Shown here: positions 44,887 to 53,852 of the stretch, in pieces
Layout: the number at the start of each line of letters is the position of its first letter
Position numbering within the stretch: position 1 is the first letter of the stretch
Program-made: the position numbers and the translations under genes
Notes under the pieces: model-generated
The model's database searches: none
What the model was told of the DNA's origin: nothing
What the model saw: the letters and a program-made list of their open reading frames with translations, nothing else
Assembly (NCBI RefSeq): GCF_000336615.1
Contig: NZ_AOLW01000007.1
Coordinates: 109,275 to 173,274, forward strand
DNA length: 64,000 bases
Direction of reading: 5' to 3'
Source of the DNA: Haloarcula amylolytica JCM 13557
GTDB lineage: Archaea > Halobacteriota > Halobacteria > Halobacteriales > Haloarculaceae

Positions 44887-46512
44887 ATGATAGCGAAACC
44901 AGCTCAAACGAACGAAGTGTGCAAGACTAGCCCGTGGACAGTTCAGTCAAATTTCTTGACAGCGAATTCTCCCCCTTTATTAGCTCTGCCCAGTAGTAAA
45001 GGGGCAAATATGATATGGTCAGCCAAGGCTGGTCATATCATACCTGAGTATATCACTTCTGTACAGTGGTTAAAAAACGTTGCTGGAGATATTGAGACCG
45101 GCGATCTACTGAACTTAGTGAACGAAGAAGGCCGAAACCAGTGTGACTCGATGAGGGGGGTTCTCAAATCATACGTCACACGTGCCACGTGTGCGCGGAT
45201 CCAATCATACCTCGACCTTTCGCTGAGTGAAAGCGGCACGTCAGATCATATTGACCAAACTGGAAAGCCACATATACAAAATAAACTCAGTGCATTCCAT
45301 CCGGGAAAAGCTAAAAATAGCGGACCTGAATCCGAGGACCCTGGAGATGATCAAGATGGATCTGATGGCGAGAACGGAGTCATCTATGCTCGAAGGAGTG
45401 CAGACGACGACGCCGAGTCAAAAAGCCTTGAAGGCCAAATTGCTGATCTTGAGCAGGTAGCACAGGATCATGATGTCGTGCTGATCCGCGACCCAATTGT
45501 TGACGAAGGAGAAACCGGCACAGACTTCAATCGTCCTGGGATTCAGGAGGTCGCAGCTCTGGCCGAAATGGGTGAAATATCACATCTCATAGTGGACGAT
45601 ATTAGCCGAATTGGCCGATCAGCACCAGAAACACTCGCTTTCATTGCTAACCTGAAATCAGATCATGATGTAACTATCCTTACCCCCACTGGGCCCCTTG
45701 ACATCTCTCAGTTGGAAGATCTCATACAGGCGACGATGCACTCGCTGGTCGCTCACATGTCTACACAATACCGAAGTCGCAGTTCACTACGGTCGAAAAT
45801 CTCCAACTTTGTAGATGATAAAGACTGGGACTCATGGTATGATAAAGTCCCTATCGGATACAATCTCGCTGATGACGGGTGGTTAGAGGTGTGTAGTGAG
45901 GAAGTAGACGTAGTGGACGCGATGTTTGACCGATTCCTCAAAACCCATTCTTACGCTGAGACAGCTCGGTACCTCAACCGCAAATATGGAAACAAAATTG
46001 AAAACAACCTCACATATTACGGTGTCAAGCAAGCGATCCAGAATCGCATCTACGTTGGAGAGCCGTCAATTACTATTTACAGTGACAAGATAGACGATGA
46101 AGACCGAGTAGTTCCCGACTCGAATCTACAACTCCTCGGAGAAGAAAAATACCAGTCTGCGCAGGACATTGTCGAAGAAATTGGTCGCACGTATTCAGAT
46201 AGCAAGGAAAGCCCAGACACACTTGACCCTGATACAGCGGCATTCCGGTTCGGACTGTTCGCCGCAACTAGCACCTCGCCAGTTCTAAAAATACTCTGCC
46301 CGACCTGTGGTGAGCCAATGCGGTGCAACGGTCAGAGAGAGTTAGATGGTGACTGGTCAGCACACAACTACCAGTGCACTGATTCAGAATGTGCTACACA
46401 GCGGAAGTGGCCGTACCTCGATGAGTTCCGAGATATGAAGAGTAGGTCAGATCGAGGAGAGGAGCGGTCAGACTCAGATTCAGAGTCATCAGACGAATCT
46501 CAGAATACATAA
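44887..46512 (+). CDS. Large serine recombinase with N-terminal extension
   Basis: A 541-residue site-specific recombinase. The catalytic resolvase domain starts GVIYARRSADDD with nucleophile S171, followed by LEGQIADLEQVA and the DDISRIGRS arginine motif. A Recombinase domain (IGYNLADDGWLEV; YAETARYLNRKYG; IQNRIYVGEP) and a zinc ribbon (CPTCGEPM ... CTDSECATQ) follow. The first ~160 residues are an extension unlike ordinary large serine recombinases and end in an acidic linker; an internal start is possible, but the extension looks coding. It could act in island excision or as the integrase of a nested element. Confidence 0.86.
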   Translation: MIAKPAQTNEVCKTSPWTVQSNFLTANSPPLLALPSSKGANMIWSAKAGHIIPEYITSVQWLKNVAGDIETGDLLNLVNEEGRNQCDSMRGVLKSYVTRATCARIQSYLDLSLSESGTSDHIDQTGKPHIQNKLSAFHPGKAKNSGPESEDPGDDQDGSDGENGVIYARRSADDDAESKSLEGQIADLEQVAQDHDVVLIRDPIVDEGETGTDFNRPGIQEVAALAEMGEISHLIVDDISRIGRSAPETLAFIANLKSDHDVTILTPTGPLDISQLEDLIQATMHSLVAHMSTQYRSRSSLRSKISNFVDDKDWDSWYDKVPIGYNLADDGWLEVCSEEVDVVDAMFDRFLKTHSYAETARYLNRKYGNKIENNLTYYGVKQAIQNRIYVGEPSITIYSDKIDDEDRVVPDSNLQLLGEEKYQSAQDIVEEIGRTYSDSKESPDTLDPDTAAFRFGLFAATSTSPVLKILCPTCGEPMRCNGQRELDGDWSAHNYQCTDSECATQRKWPYLDEFRDMKSRSDRGEERSDSDSESSDESQNT

Positions 46513-46569
46513 CCAACTCTAGTAGGCCATATCCTACAGTAATAATCAACAATCTCTCGACTAATCTCA

Positions 46570-47466
46570 ATGAATACACCCGCTACACAGCCTGTAAGTC
46601 GATACGAGAGCCTTCAAACGGCTGCCAGTACATACCTTACAGCCTTAGAAGATACTGTACCTGAGACTACGTATTGGTCGCACAAGCAAGCAGTCAGGTC
46701 ATTCGTTGACTGGGTCGATTCAGTACCACCCCACACTGAATTAGAGAGTCTTATCGCTCGCTTTGCTGGCAGACTTACGGGAGCTCCGGACTACACAGAT
46801 GAAACGGTGTACGGGTACCTGTGTTCACTGGTAAACCTCGTATCGTATATCCGATATGATGAACCCGAAATTGTCGCAATGCGGGTTTCTGAGGAGCTCA
46901 GTGAAGAAACAAGCGTGGATGTATCCGGAATCTTTGAGCCTCTACAAGAGCAATCATCACGAAATGAAGACCAACTGTGTTCGTCGGAAGAATCTATCTC
47001 TAAGTTACTAGTTTATCTTAAGCAAAGCGCCTACGGGTCTCGGGTGCATGCATATGTTGAAACTATTCTTGGAGTAAAAGGCCGACCTAGCTTAGTCCAG
47101 AAATTGGATCTCGAAAATATAGACTTGGACAGAGGAACGGTTCAAATCGGGATATCAGAGACTTACCTCGTCGGTTCAACAAACCTTGTGGAAAGCCGTG
47201 AAGTCGATCTTCCCAAGCGAACCTATCGCACTCTGAAAGAGTACATCCGATTGAATCGAACTGCGGCTGATCAAGAGAATACGGAACCCCTATTCACCAC
47301 ACACCATGGTCGAGCTTCTCACTCAACACTACGTCGAGGAATAAAACAAGAAAGTCGAAAAATCAGCTCTGCCGTTCAGAGTTCTACAGAATCGGATACA
47401 TTGACTACATCACCAGTCCGTCCAAGCGACATCTGGTGGTACGCCCTATCAAACGCTCCCGAGTGA
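46570..47466 (+). CDS. Tyrosine recombinase lacking the C-terminal active-site part
   Basis: A 298-residue protein with an N-terminal SAM-like core-binding domain (TTYWSHKQAVRSFVDWVD) and the first half of the catalytic domain: GRPSLVQKLDLENIDLDRGT carries the first Arg, and EPLFTTHHGRASHSTLRRGIK matches the next gene. It stops before the HxxR and Tyr motifs. It may be a decayed integrase or a regulatory partner. It is followed 5 bp later by a full-length recombinase. Confidence 0.78.
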   Translation: MNTPATQPVSRYESLQTAASTYLTALEDTVPETTYWSHKQAVRSFVDWVDSVPPHTELESLIARFAGRLTGAPDYTDETVYGYLCSLVNLVSYIRYDEPEIVAMRVSEELSEETSVDVSGIFEPLQEQSSRNEDQLCSSEESISKLLVYLKQSAYGSRVHAYVETILGVKGRPSLVQKLDLENIDLDRGTVQIGISETYLVGSTNLVESREVDLPKRTYRTLKEYIRLNRTAADQENTEPLFTTHHGRASHSTLRRGIKQESRKISSAVQSSTESDTLTTSPVRPSDIWWYALSNAPE

Positions 47467-47471
47467 ATATC

Positions 47472-48605
47472 ATGACAGATACCCTGGCTAAAGCACTTTC
47501 GGACATCAACAACCCAGATACTATTCGCCAGATCCTGACTGCGGATAGTACCAACATCGAACAGAACAGTCCTGCTCTGGGCAACACGGGTCAACCGAAA
47601 CTAACGGACCTCTACGACCGATTCTTGACTCGTCGACAAGATAGAAGTCCATCTACGCGCTCTCAGTACAAGCGAACTATTCCGCACTTCATTAAGTTTG
47701 CCGAAGAGCAAGGAACTTTACAGCCGTCTGAAATCTCTACGGAGCTTGTTGACTCATATGTTGACGAACTACAGGGGAGTTACGACGCGGATGCTACTAT
47801 CCACACCTATACAAAGAATGTTCGGTCGTGGCTACAGTGGCTAAGTAACCGAAATCTCTGTGACGAATCAGTCTATCGAATACTTGACAAGGAAGAGATT
47901 GGCCTATCGCCGGCGGCTCGTGACGAGGCTATCCCGTCAATGCGAGCTAGTCAAATCCTTCAGCATCTTCGAAATAAGAGGCGGGGAACTGAAATTCACG
48001 CTCTCATCGAACTGCTCTGGAACGCCGGTCCTCGCATAGGGGGAGTTCATTCCAGCGATGTCGAAGACTTCGACCCTGAAAATAGAGAACTCAGGTTCCG
48101 ACACAGACCGGAAACAGGAACACGATTAAAAAACGGAGACGGAGCAGATAGAACGTCGGGCGATGGGGAACGAAACGTCGAATTGAGTGATCGTGTCGTT
48201 GAGGCAATCCAGCTCTACATTGAGACCACCCGTCCAGACATCACCGATGAGCACGGACGCGAGCCACTATTTACAACACAGCATGGGCGTGCATCACGGT
48301 CAACTCTACGGCGCTGGGTGTACAAGGCAACGAGTTGTCGATGGGTTTCGATAGAAGCTGAGGATCAAGTATGTGATGGATCCTGCTGTCCTGATTCAGA
48401 CGTCTGTTCTCACTCTTACTACCCACACGCTATTCGACGGGGTGCAATCGTTCACCATCTCAGCGGAGGGCTCCGACCTGACTTAGCCAGTGAGCGCTTT
48501 GACGTATCAACGAAGATTATCAGGAAGCATTACGACCCGCGGACCAAGCGTCAGCGACGTGAAGATAGAGCAGAATCTGTTAGAAATGCCTGGGAAGTCG
48601 ATTGA
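47472..48605 (+). CDS. Tyrosine recombinase (phage integrase family)
   Basis: A 377-residue integrase. The core-binding domain is YKRTIPHFIKFAEEQ. The catalytic domain shows AGPRIGGVHSSDV (Arg I), SYYPHAIRRGAIVHH (HxxR) and RKHYDPRTKRQ (Tyr nucleophile). A small cysteine insert (CDGSCCPDSDVCSH) before the HxxR is shared with other haloarchaeal integrases, including the gene at 48,623. The start at 47,472 (MTDTLAKAL) is preferred. It is a candidate for tRNA-Met integration of the island. Confidence 0.88.
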   Translation: MTDTLAKALSDINNPDTIRQILTADSTNIEQNSPALGNTGQPKLTDLYDRFLTRRQDRSPSTRSQYKRTIPHFIKFAEEQGTLQPSEISTELVDSYVDELQGSYDADATIHTYTKNVRSWLQWLSNRNLCDESVYRILDKEEIGLSPAARDEAIPSMRASQILQHLRNKRRGTEIHALIELLWNAGPRIGGVHSSDVEDFDPENRELRFRHRPETGTRLKNGDGADRTSGDGERNVELSDRVVEAIQLYIETTRPDITDEHGREPLFTTQHGRASRSTLRRWVYKATSCRWVSIEAEDQVCDGSCCPDSDVCSHSYYPHAIRRGAIVHHLSGGLRPDLASERFDVSTKIIRKHYDPRTKRQRREDRAESVRNAWEVD

Positions 48606-48622
48606 CACATATAGTATATTTT

Positions 48623-49636
48623 CTACTCATCCGGTAGATATCGGCGCCGTTGTTCAACTTTTTCTTGCTTTGTTCGCTGGTCGTAGTGTCGGTCAAGCAC
48701 ATCTATACCAACGTCCATCCGATCACTGACGACCCGCTCTGGAGTGTCGGACTGCAAATGATACGTAATTGACCCACGCCGAATCGGATGTGGGCTCAGT
48801 GACGATGGACAGCCGTATGCATACTCAGTTGGCCTCGACTCACATGTCTCTATTTTCCGGTCGTGTGGACACTTGTTTTCGTACACACATGGTCGGGTGA
48901 ACTGATAAGCGATTGACCGTGCTCGGTTGCGGCTGAGACGACCACGATTAGTAGCAAATAGCGGCCTCCGGTCGAATTCATCTAATTTATGAGGGTGCTT
49001 GGCGGAAAGCCAGTCATCTAGTACATCACAAATAGCGTCACTTAATGCTACGAAACGCTCACTCTCAGTCTGATTCTTTAGTGAAGTACCCTCGTCGGGG
49101 CGATGCACAAGTCTGAGGTGCTGTCCGTCAGCGTCGTAATCCTTGATATCGAGGCCGACAGCCGCTCCGACTCGAAGTCCAGTGTGCCATATAACTGCAA
49201 GTAAGGTGTGTTCCAGTGTTGCGTATTGAAATTTCTCGAGATGCGTGAGCACTTTTTGTGCTCGGTCATGTGTCAGAAGTTCATCGCGAGCATTTTTTCC
49301 TGTCGTTGTCGGCAGAAGTATTTTTTCGTCAAGGCCAGGTTCGACCGCATCAATACTCGCGCAGAACCGAAGAAACAGTCGGAGGGTTGCGAGTTGGGAC
49401 TTCATCGACGCGGTTGCTAGCTCGTCTTTGTTGCGACGTTTGACTCGGAACCGATGGATGTCCCTGCCCGAAATTTCATTCATGTTATCAATACCATCGT
49501 CAATACACCACTGAACAAATTGTTTCAAGCGGTATTCATGCGACTGGAGTGTCGCATCTGCTACTTCTTGGCGACGTTCGTCCAAGTACATCTGCTTCGC
49601 CGTGGGTGGATCAAGTGGATCGAGGTTGACTGTCAT
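48623..49636 (-). CDS. Tyrosine recombinase (phage integrase family)
   Basis: A 337-residue integrase convergent with the previous one. Motifs are HTGLRVGAAVGLDIKD (Arg I), SPHPIRRGSITYH (HxxR) and LDRHYDQRTKQEK (Tyr). The cysteine insert (CVYENKCPHDRKIETC) is also present. The start at 49,636 (MTVNLDPLDPPTAKQMY) is preferred. Two full-length integrases tail to tail suggest that two elements have been joined here. Confidence 0.88.
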   Translation of the reverse strand: MTVNLDPLDPPTAKQMYLDERRQEVADATLQSHEYRLKQFVQWCIDDGIDNMNEISGRDIHRFRVKRRNKDELATASMKSQLATLRLFLRFCASIDAVEPGLDEKILLPTTTGKNARDELLTHDRAQKVLTHLEKFQYATLEHTLLAVIWHTGLRVGAAVGLDIKDYDADGQHLRLVHRPDEGTSLKNQTESERFVALSDAICDVLDDWLSAKHPHKLDEFDRRPLFATNRGRLSRNRARSIAYQFTRPCVYENKCPHDRKIETCESRPTEYAYGCPSSLSPHPIRRGSITYHLQSDTPERVVSDRMDVGIDVLDRHYDQRTKQEKVEQRRRYLPDE

Positions 49637-50101
49637 TGTGCAAGCCAGGCTCACCAACAGCCCTGCTTATTTAGACCTCTACTGGCTAATTGAGACAAGG
49701 CGATGGCGAATGAGCCTTCGATTCGACTTTTTCTCCAGTTTGACCTAATCAATCGCCCATTGATTGTAGTGTCTCCAACCAAATGCTGTTTCGTGAGGTA
49801 GATATTGACTTGTTGTAAGTCCTAAACCTACGCAGCGACGGTCATAAACTTGATTAGTTCTGTTGAAGTCCCTGATTTTGACAGGAGATGAGTACAACAT
49901 ACAGAGAGCCCACGAAAATCCCGTACCTAAGTCTTTGAATCAAAAGTAGACTGGATTGATCGGAAAATCATACGAATTGTGACAAAAACCAAGGTAAAAA
50001 TATTTAATATGGTCTCATTTCAATCTTATCATAGCGTGACACATACGAATACCTCTCCGATCTCGATAGCAGATTGATAGAGGCTGAAGATTATCCAAAT
50101 C
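49637..50101. other. Intergenic region, no gene seen
   Basis: 465 bp. A+T-rich, with AAAAATATTTAATATGG at about 49,995-50,011 as a likely TATA element for the wHTH gene at 50,102. No open frame resembles protein. It may hold the recombination site of the integrases, but I find no clear repeat. Confidence 0.4.
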
Positions 50102-50485
50102 ATGAGTGACAAGTTTGACATAGGCACCGATCTGCCAGAAGACAGTATCCTCACCCCTGAGGACTACCTCAAGATGTACGAGGTGGCCTCAAAACCGAAG
50201 CAATACCGGATCATGGAGGCGCTTGCCGAAAACAACGAACTCAGCACCAGCGAACTGTCAATGGTACTTGGTGAGGAAAATAATACACTCCACTATCCAC
50301 TTCGGACACTGAAAGAGGTGGGACTAATCAAAAACAGACGAGACCCGACCACTGGAACGGAAGAAACATACTCGTACTACGAACTCACGGACATGGGATG
50401 GACAGTCCTCACCGAAGGCATCCATGAGGGAATCAGGATACTGGCACGCGAAGAGTCGGCACTAGAAGAAATGTACAGCAAGTAG
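50102..50485 (+). CDS. Winged-helix regulator
   Basis: A 127-residue ArsR-like winged-helix protein. Residues about 28-105 form the domain: YRIMEALAENNELSTSELSMVLGEENNTLHYPLRTLKEVGLI followed by the wing DPTTGTEETYSYYELTDMG. The N-terminus and the short C-terminal helix (ILAREESALEEMY) may serve dimerisation. Probably a regulator of the mobile module; no metal-binding cysteines. Confidence 0.82.
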   Translation: MSDKFDIGTDLPEDSILTPEDYLKMYEVASKPKQYRIMEALAENNELSTSELSMVLGEENNTLHYPLRTLKEVGLIKNRRDPTTGTEETYSYYELTDMGWTVLTEGIHEGIRILAREESALEEMYSK

Positions 50486-50764
50486 ACTTTTGATAGTCGC
50501 TCTTTCGAAAGTAGATACTGCATGCAAGTCACTTACCGTATCGGGAATACCCTTCTCCTGGCCGAGTTGACACGGGGAGTATCTGGATGCTCGTCCTTGT
50601 TACGTCCTTCTGACTATGCGCGCTGTACTCGTCATAGTCTTAAAAACTATCAACGACTGTGAGATTTAACGGAGCCACTTAGCCACACTCTGTCTATTAT
50701 TAGAATGGTATTTAAATCAGATCGAGAGGTAGTCCCGATTGATGAAACAGTGGTTTATATATCT

Positions 50765-51025
50765 TTACGATCCTTTGCTGATCTCACTTGAATCAACGTC
50801 TCCCTTGATATACCCCTTTCCAAGGCCTGTTAGCCTGTAATTCGTAGCATCTACTCGTTGTAATAGACCTGCATTTGCTAATGTGCGGCACCGACGAGAA
50901 ATATATTCTCCAGTATAATCGATATTTGCTGCAATAACAGATGGTGAAGCGATGATATCTTTCTCTAGTAGGAACTCCATGATCCGTTCATCAGCTTGTG
51001 TCATCCATTCAACGCGGGGCCGCAT
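50765..51025 (-). CDS. PhiH1 repressor-like winged-helix protein
   Basis: An 86-residue winged-helix protein. MRPRVEWMTQADERIMEFLLE at the N-terminus, IAANIDYTGEYISRRCRTLANAGLLQRV as recognition region and YRLTGLGKGYIKG as wing/end are typical of the family of the halovirus phiH1 repressor. The start at 51,025 fits this family N-terminus; an ATG at 51,046 would add seven residues. It suggests a viral origin for part of this segment. Confidence 0.8.
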   Translation of the reverse strand: MRPRVEWMTQADERIMEFLLEKDIIASPSVIAANIDYTGEYISRRCRTLANAGLLQRVDATNYRLTGLGKGYIKGDVDSSEISKGS

Positions 51026-51204
51026 TAACATCTGATGGCGCTTCAATGAACCTAAGAGCCGTACAATATCTGTCTACAGACCATATGAAGTAACTTATAG
51101 ACACAATTTTTTGTGGTTAAGTGTTGAAACTCATAATGTGTGATCAATCCACAAGCAACTGATCACACCAATGACCGACTCGTTTAGTGAACTCCAGACT
51201 ATCC

Positions 51205-51567
51205 ATGCCAAACTCCAATCGTGACAAACCAATATCGGTGCTGTATCACGCGCTTCGGGCTCGACGTCGCCGATTGGCGATTCAGATCTTGGCGGAGGCT
51301 GACGATACTACAGTCTCGACCCGGGAGTTGGCGCGCGATATAACCAGTCGAGAATGCGGTATCCCCTCGGAGCGTGCGACAGGTGAACCGTATAGGAATG
51401 TGTACAATGCACTTTCGCAAACACATTTACCAACATTGGCTGACGCCAGTATCGTAATCTATGACTCAAAGCGCCAGACTGTCTCTCGTGGTACTAATTT
51501 TTGTCTTGTACTACTGCTTCTATCGATAGACTCCGCAGCTATCGACACCATACAAAACAAAATCTAA
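51205..51567 (+). CDS. DUF7344-like winged-helix protein
   Basis: A 120-residue protein. VLYHALRARRRRLAIQILAEADDTTVSTRELARDITSRE at the N-terminus is the pattern of haloarchaeal winged-helix proteins annotated DUF7344, which detect 'R-R-R' and a short HTH. The C-terminus ends in a hydrophobic stretch (CLVLLLLSIDSA). Possible regulator; targets unknown. The ATG at 51,205 matches the family better than 51,187. Confidence 0.7.
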   Translation: MPNSNRDKPISVLYHALRARRRRLAIQILAEADDTTVSTRELARDITSRECGIPSERATGEPYRNVYNALSQTHLPTLADASIVIYDSKRQTVSRGTNFCLVLLLLSIDSAAIDTIQNKI

Positions 51568-51624
51568 AATTTTCCACTTGTCAATCACCGATTGAGTAAA
51601 TCTCTTCTTCCCTCTCATAAGGAT

Positions 51625-52428
51625 ATGGCTGACAATACCAGTACTACTCCCCAAACTTCGCCAAACTCCGAAGCAGAGACCTGTCTCAACTGTGGATCGA
51701 ACGAACTGGAAAGTGGCCCACTTGACTTAGGTTCTCTGTGTAAATCATGTGGTGCTGTCGGCGGAGTAGACTCAATGGAACAGCGCCCTGAGAGCCAGGC
51801 ACCGAGTCAAACTGAACAATCTATTTGGTCGGATTATCACACAGTCAAAAACAGCACTGAACAGCAGGTTGCTACGGCTCTCGAATACATTGAAGAGTTA
51901 TCTGCACAACTTAACATGTCTGACCAGATTTGCATTCGGACAGCTGAAATCTACGGACAAGCTGCGATTGAACAAACTACGGACGGACGGTCGACAGAAG
52001 CTATTGTAATCGCTGCAGTCATAATCGCTTCTCGAGAATTCCAGAAACCTTACGCTATCGGTCGAATTGCAAGTGTCACCGACACCGATGTAAGAGACAT
52101 CAGGCAAGCACTCAGTAGGGTCAAGAACGATTTGTACCTGTACACACATTGTCCTCCGAGAGCCTATCTGAGTAAGCTAACTGAACCGCTGGGAGTGGAT
52201 GACTCAACTATAACGATTGCTCAGACGATACTTGATGACCTCTCTAATGAAAATATTGGTGGGAAGCATCCTGCGGCAGTTGCGGGGGCCGCATTGTATG
52301 TTGCTGCTGACGGGGATATTACTCAGCGTGACATCGCCAAGGTAAGCGGTGTAACAACTGAGACAGTCCGTATACGAGTGAAGGAGTGCCGGAAAGAACA
52401 CCCGTCGGAGTCGAACAAACAAGGATAA
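51625..52428 (+). CDS. Divergent transcription initiation factor TFB
   Basis: A 267-residue TFIIB homologue. The N-terminal zinc ribbon CLNCGSNELES ... CKSCGAVGG is intact. Two cyclin-like repeats follow (about 75-165 and 170-260), with ATALEYIEELSAQLNMSD and IIASREFQKPYAIGRIA, then LTEPLGVDD ... AAVAGAALYVAADGDITQRDIAKVSGVTTETVRIRVKE. It is more divergent than core haloarchaeal TFBs and sits on the mobile part of the island, 8 bp before a resolvase gene. It may redirect host RNA polymerase to island promoters. Confidence 0.86.
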   Translation: MADNTSTTPQTSPNSEAETCLNCGSNELESGPLDLGSLCKSCGAVGGVDSMEQRPESQAPSQTEQSIWSDYHTVKNSTEQQVATALEYIEELSAQLNMSDQICIRTAEIYGQAAIEQTTDGRSTEAIVIAAVIIASREFQKPYAIGRIASVTDTDVRDIRQALSRVKNDLYLYTHCPPRAYLSKLTEPLGVDDSTITIAQTILDDLSNENIGGKHPAAVAGAALYVAADGDITQRDIAKVSGVTTETVRIRVKECRKEHPSESNKQG

Positions 52429-52435
52429 TAGGTAC

Positions 52436-53386
52436 ATGAATCTGGATCCACGAGTATCCAAACCAGATGGAGAAACCTCTGGAGATACGGAGTCAGAAAG
52501 GCGAGCAGCGATCTATGCCCGAACTTCCTCAACAAGCCAAAAATTCGGCTATTCAATAGACGAGCAGGTTAGGCAGTGTGCACAGCGCTGTCAGATGATG
52601 GATTGGTCCGTAGTTTTCGTATATAAAGATGAAGCAGTAAGCGGAAAAGATACTGACCGCCCGATGTTCCAGCAGATGCTGTCGAAAGCAGAAGCAGGAC
52701 TGTTTGATGTCTTGGTGTTCTGGAAGTTAGATCGGTTTTCTCGAAGCATCATGCATGCCGTCAATCTAGAAAAACAATTTCGAGAGTGGGACGTCGCGCT
52801 TTACAGTGCAACCGAACAGATTGACACGACCACTCCAGCGGGCAGATTTAATTTCCGCAATATCGCGAACGCTGCAGAGTTTGAACGTGACATGATCAAA
52901 CAGCGCACACAAATGGGACACGCTGCTCGTGCGCTTGAACACAAATGGCCCAACAAAACGGCCCCACTGGGGTACGTCAAGACAGACAATGGGAAGCTAT
53001 CTGTACATCCGAAAGAAGCAGCACTAGTACGTCACATCTTTTCAGAGTATACTGAGCAACGATCGATGCCCTCGGTTGCTGAGATCCTCAATAATGAACA
53101 GTGGTCGACTAAGCAAGGTAATAATTGGACGGCAGATGCTGTAGGGAAGATTCTCCGAAATCAAATATACATTGGAGAGTACTCTGTCGGAGAGATTGAG
53201 TCGACGGTAAAGGAGTACCAAATATTGAGTCAGAAATTGTTTGATGAAGTTACAGAGATACGGATGCGGTTCAAGAAGGATACACAATCTACTCGGCCAG
53301 CGATGGGAAAAGAACGCAAAAAGCAGCGAGTGAAGGATGTAACATCCCAGTACTCAGACTTCTATGAATCTTCGATATCTGAGTAA
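52436..53386 (+). CDS. Serine recombinase (resolvase/invertase type)
   Basis: A 316-residue recombinase. The catalytic domain starts AAIYARTSSTSQKFGYSIDEQ with the nucleophile Ser in YARTSS, then VFWKLDRFSRS and FERDMIKQRT. A Recombinase domain follows (APLGYVKTDNGKLSVHPKE; ILRNQIYIGEY), but no zinc ribbon or long coiled coil, so it is shorter than large serine integrases. It lies 8 bp after the TFB gene, probably in one transcript. Confidence 0.86.
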   Translation: MNLDPRVSKPDGETSGDTESERRAAIYARTSSTSQKFGYSIDEQVRQCAQRCQMMDWSVVFVYKDEAVSGKDTDRPMFQQMLSKAEAGLFDVLVFWKLDRFSRSIMHAVNLEKQFREWDVALYSATEQIDTTTPAGRFNFRNIANAAEFERDMIKQRTQMGHAARALEHKWPNKTAPLGYVKTDNGKLSVHPKEAALVRHIFSEYTEQRSMPSVAEILNNEQWSTKQGNNWTADAVGKILRNQIYIGEYSVGEIESTVKEYQILSQKLFDEVTEIRMRFKKDTQSTRPAMGKERKKQRVKDVTSQYSDFYESSISE

Positions 53387-53852
53387 ACACATGTCGCTTG
53401 ATTTCAGCATATGTATCTCAAAACTTCCGTAGAACCTGACAAAGTACCTCTTGAATGAGTGTTTGTCAATATCGAATCGCATACTACTTTGAGATAATTG
53501 ACTACCAACCAATCATGAGCTATATGTCCCCCAGCTTGAAGCCCTTACCAGATCAGCCGTACCGAAGAACTCGTTCGACAGACCGACTTTGATGACGCAC
53601 GACGCGAATTGTAGGAGACGATTCTGAACTGTTCGGCAGAAGCGGGAAATCGCCGAGACACTGGCAGTCTCAGGGACCTACGGAATGAGGGTGTCATACA
53701 ACAGTTCTCATACCCGGTCTTCGCATCTTCGAGTTGGTCAGTACAGGGGATGTACTGTCGAGTCGTCTTCTCTTTCGTCAGTTGACCCGCCCGATAAGCT
53801 TCATCTCTTTGTTGGGAGAAAATATTTGCCAAGTTAACGACTTACTCACAGT
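53387..53852. pseudogene. Gap with decayed coding fragments
   Basis: 466 bp without an intact gene. On the plus strand two fragments look like real protein: ISRTEELVRQTDFDDARREL ending in TAG near 53,600, and, in another frame, TVRQKREIAETLAVSGTY near 53,627-53,680, which resembles a helix-turn-helix. Frame changes and stops separate them. I take this as a degraded DNA-binding or transposase gene; the parent family is uncertain. Confidence 0.3.

Noticed and set aside
49637..50101. Insertion-sequence ends (GTTGAAGTCC-like strings)
   Set aside because: Short similar strings occur but no inverted repeat or target duplication could be paired.
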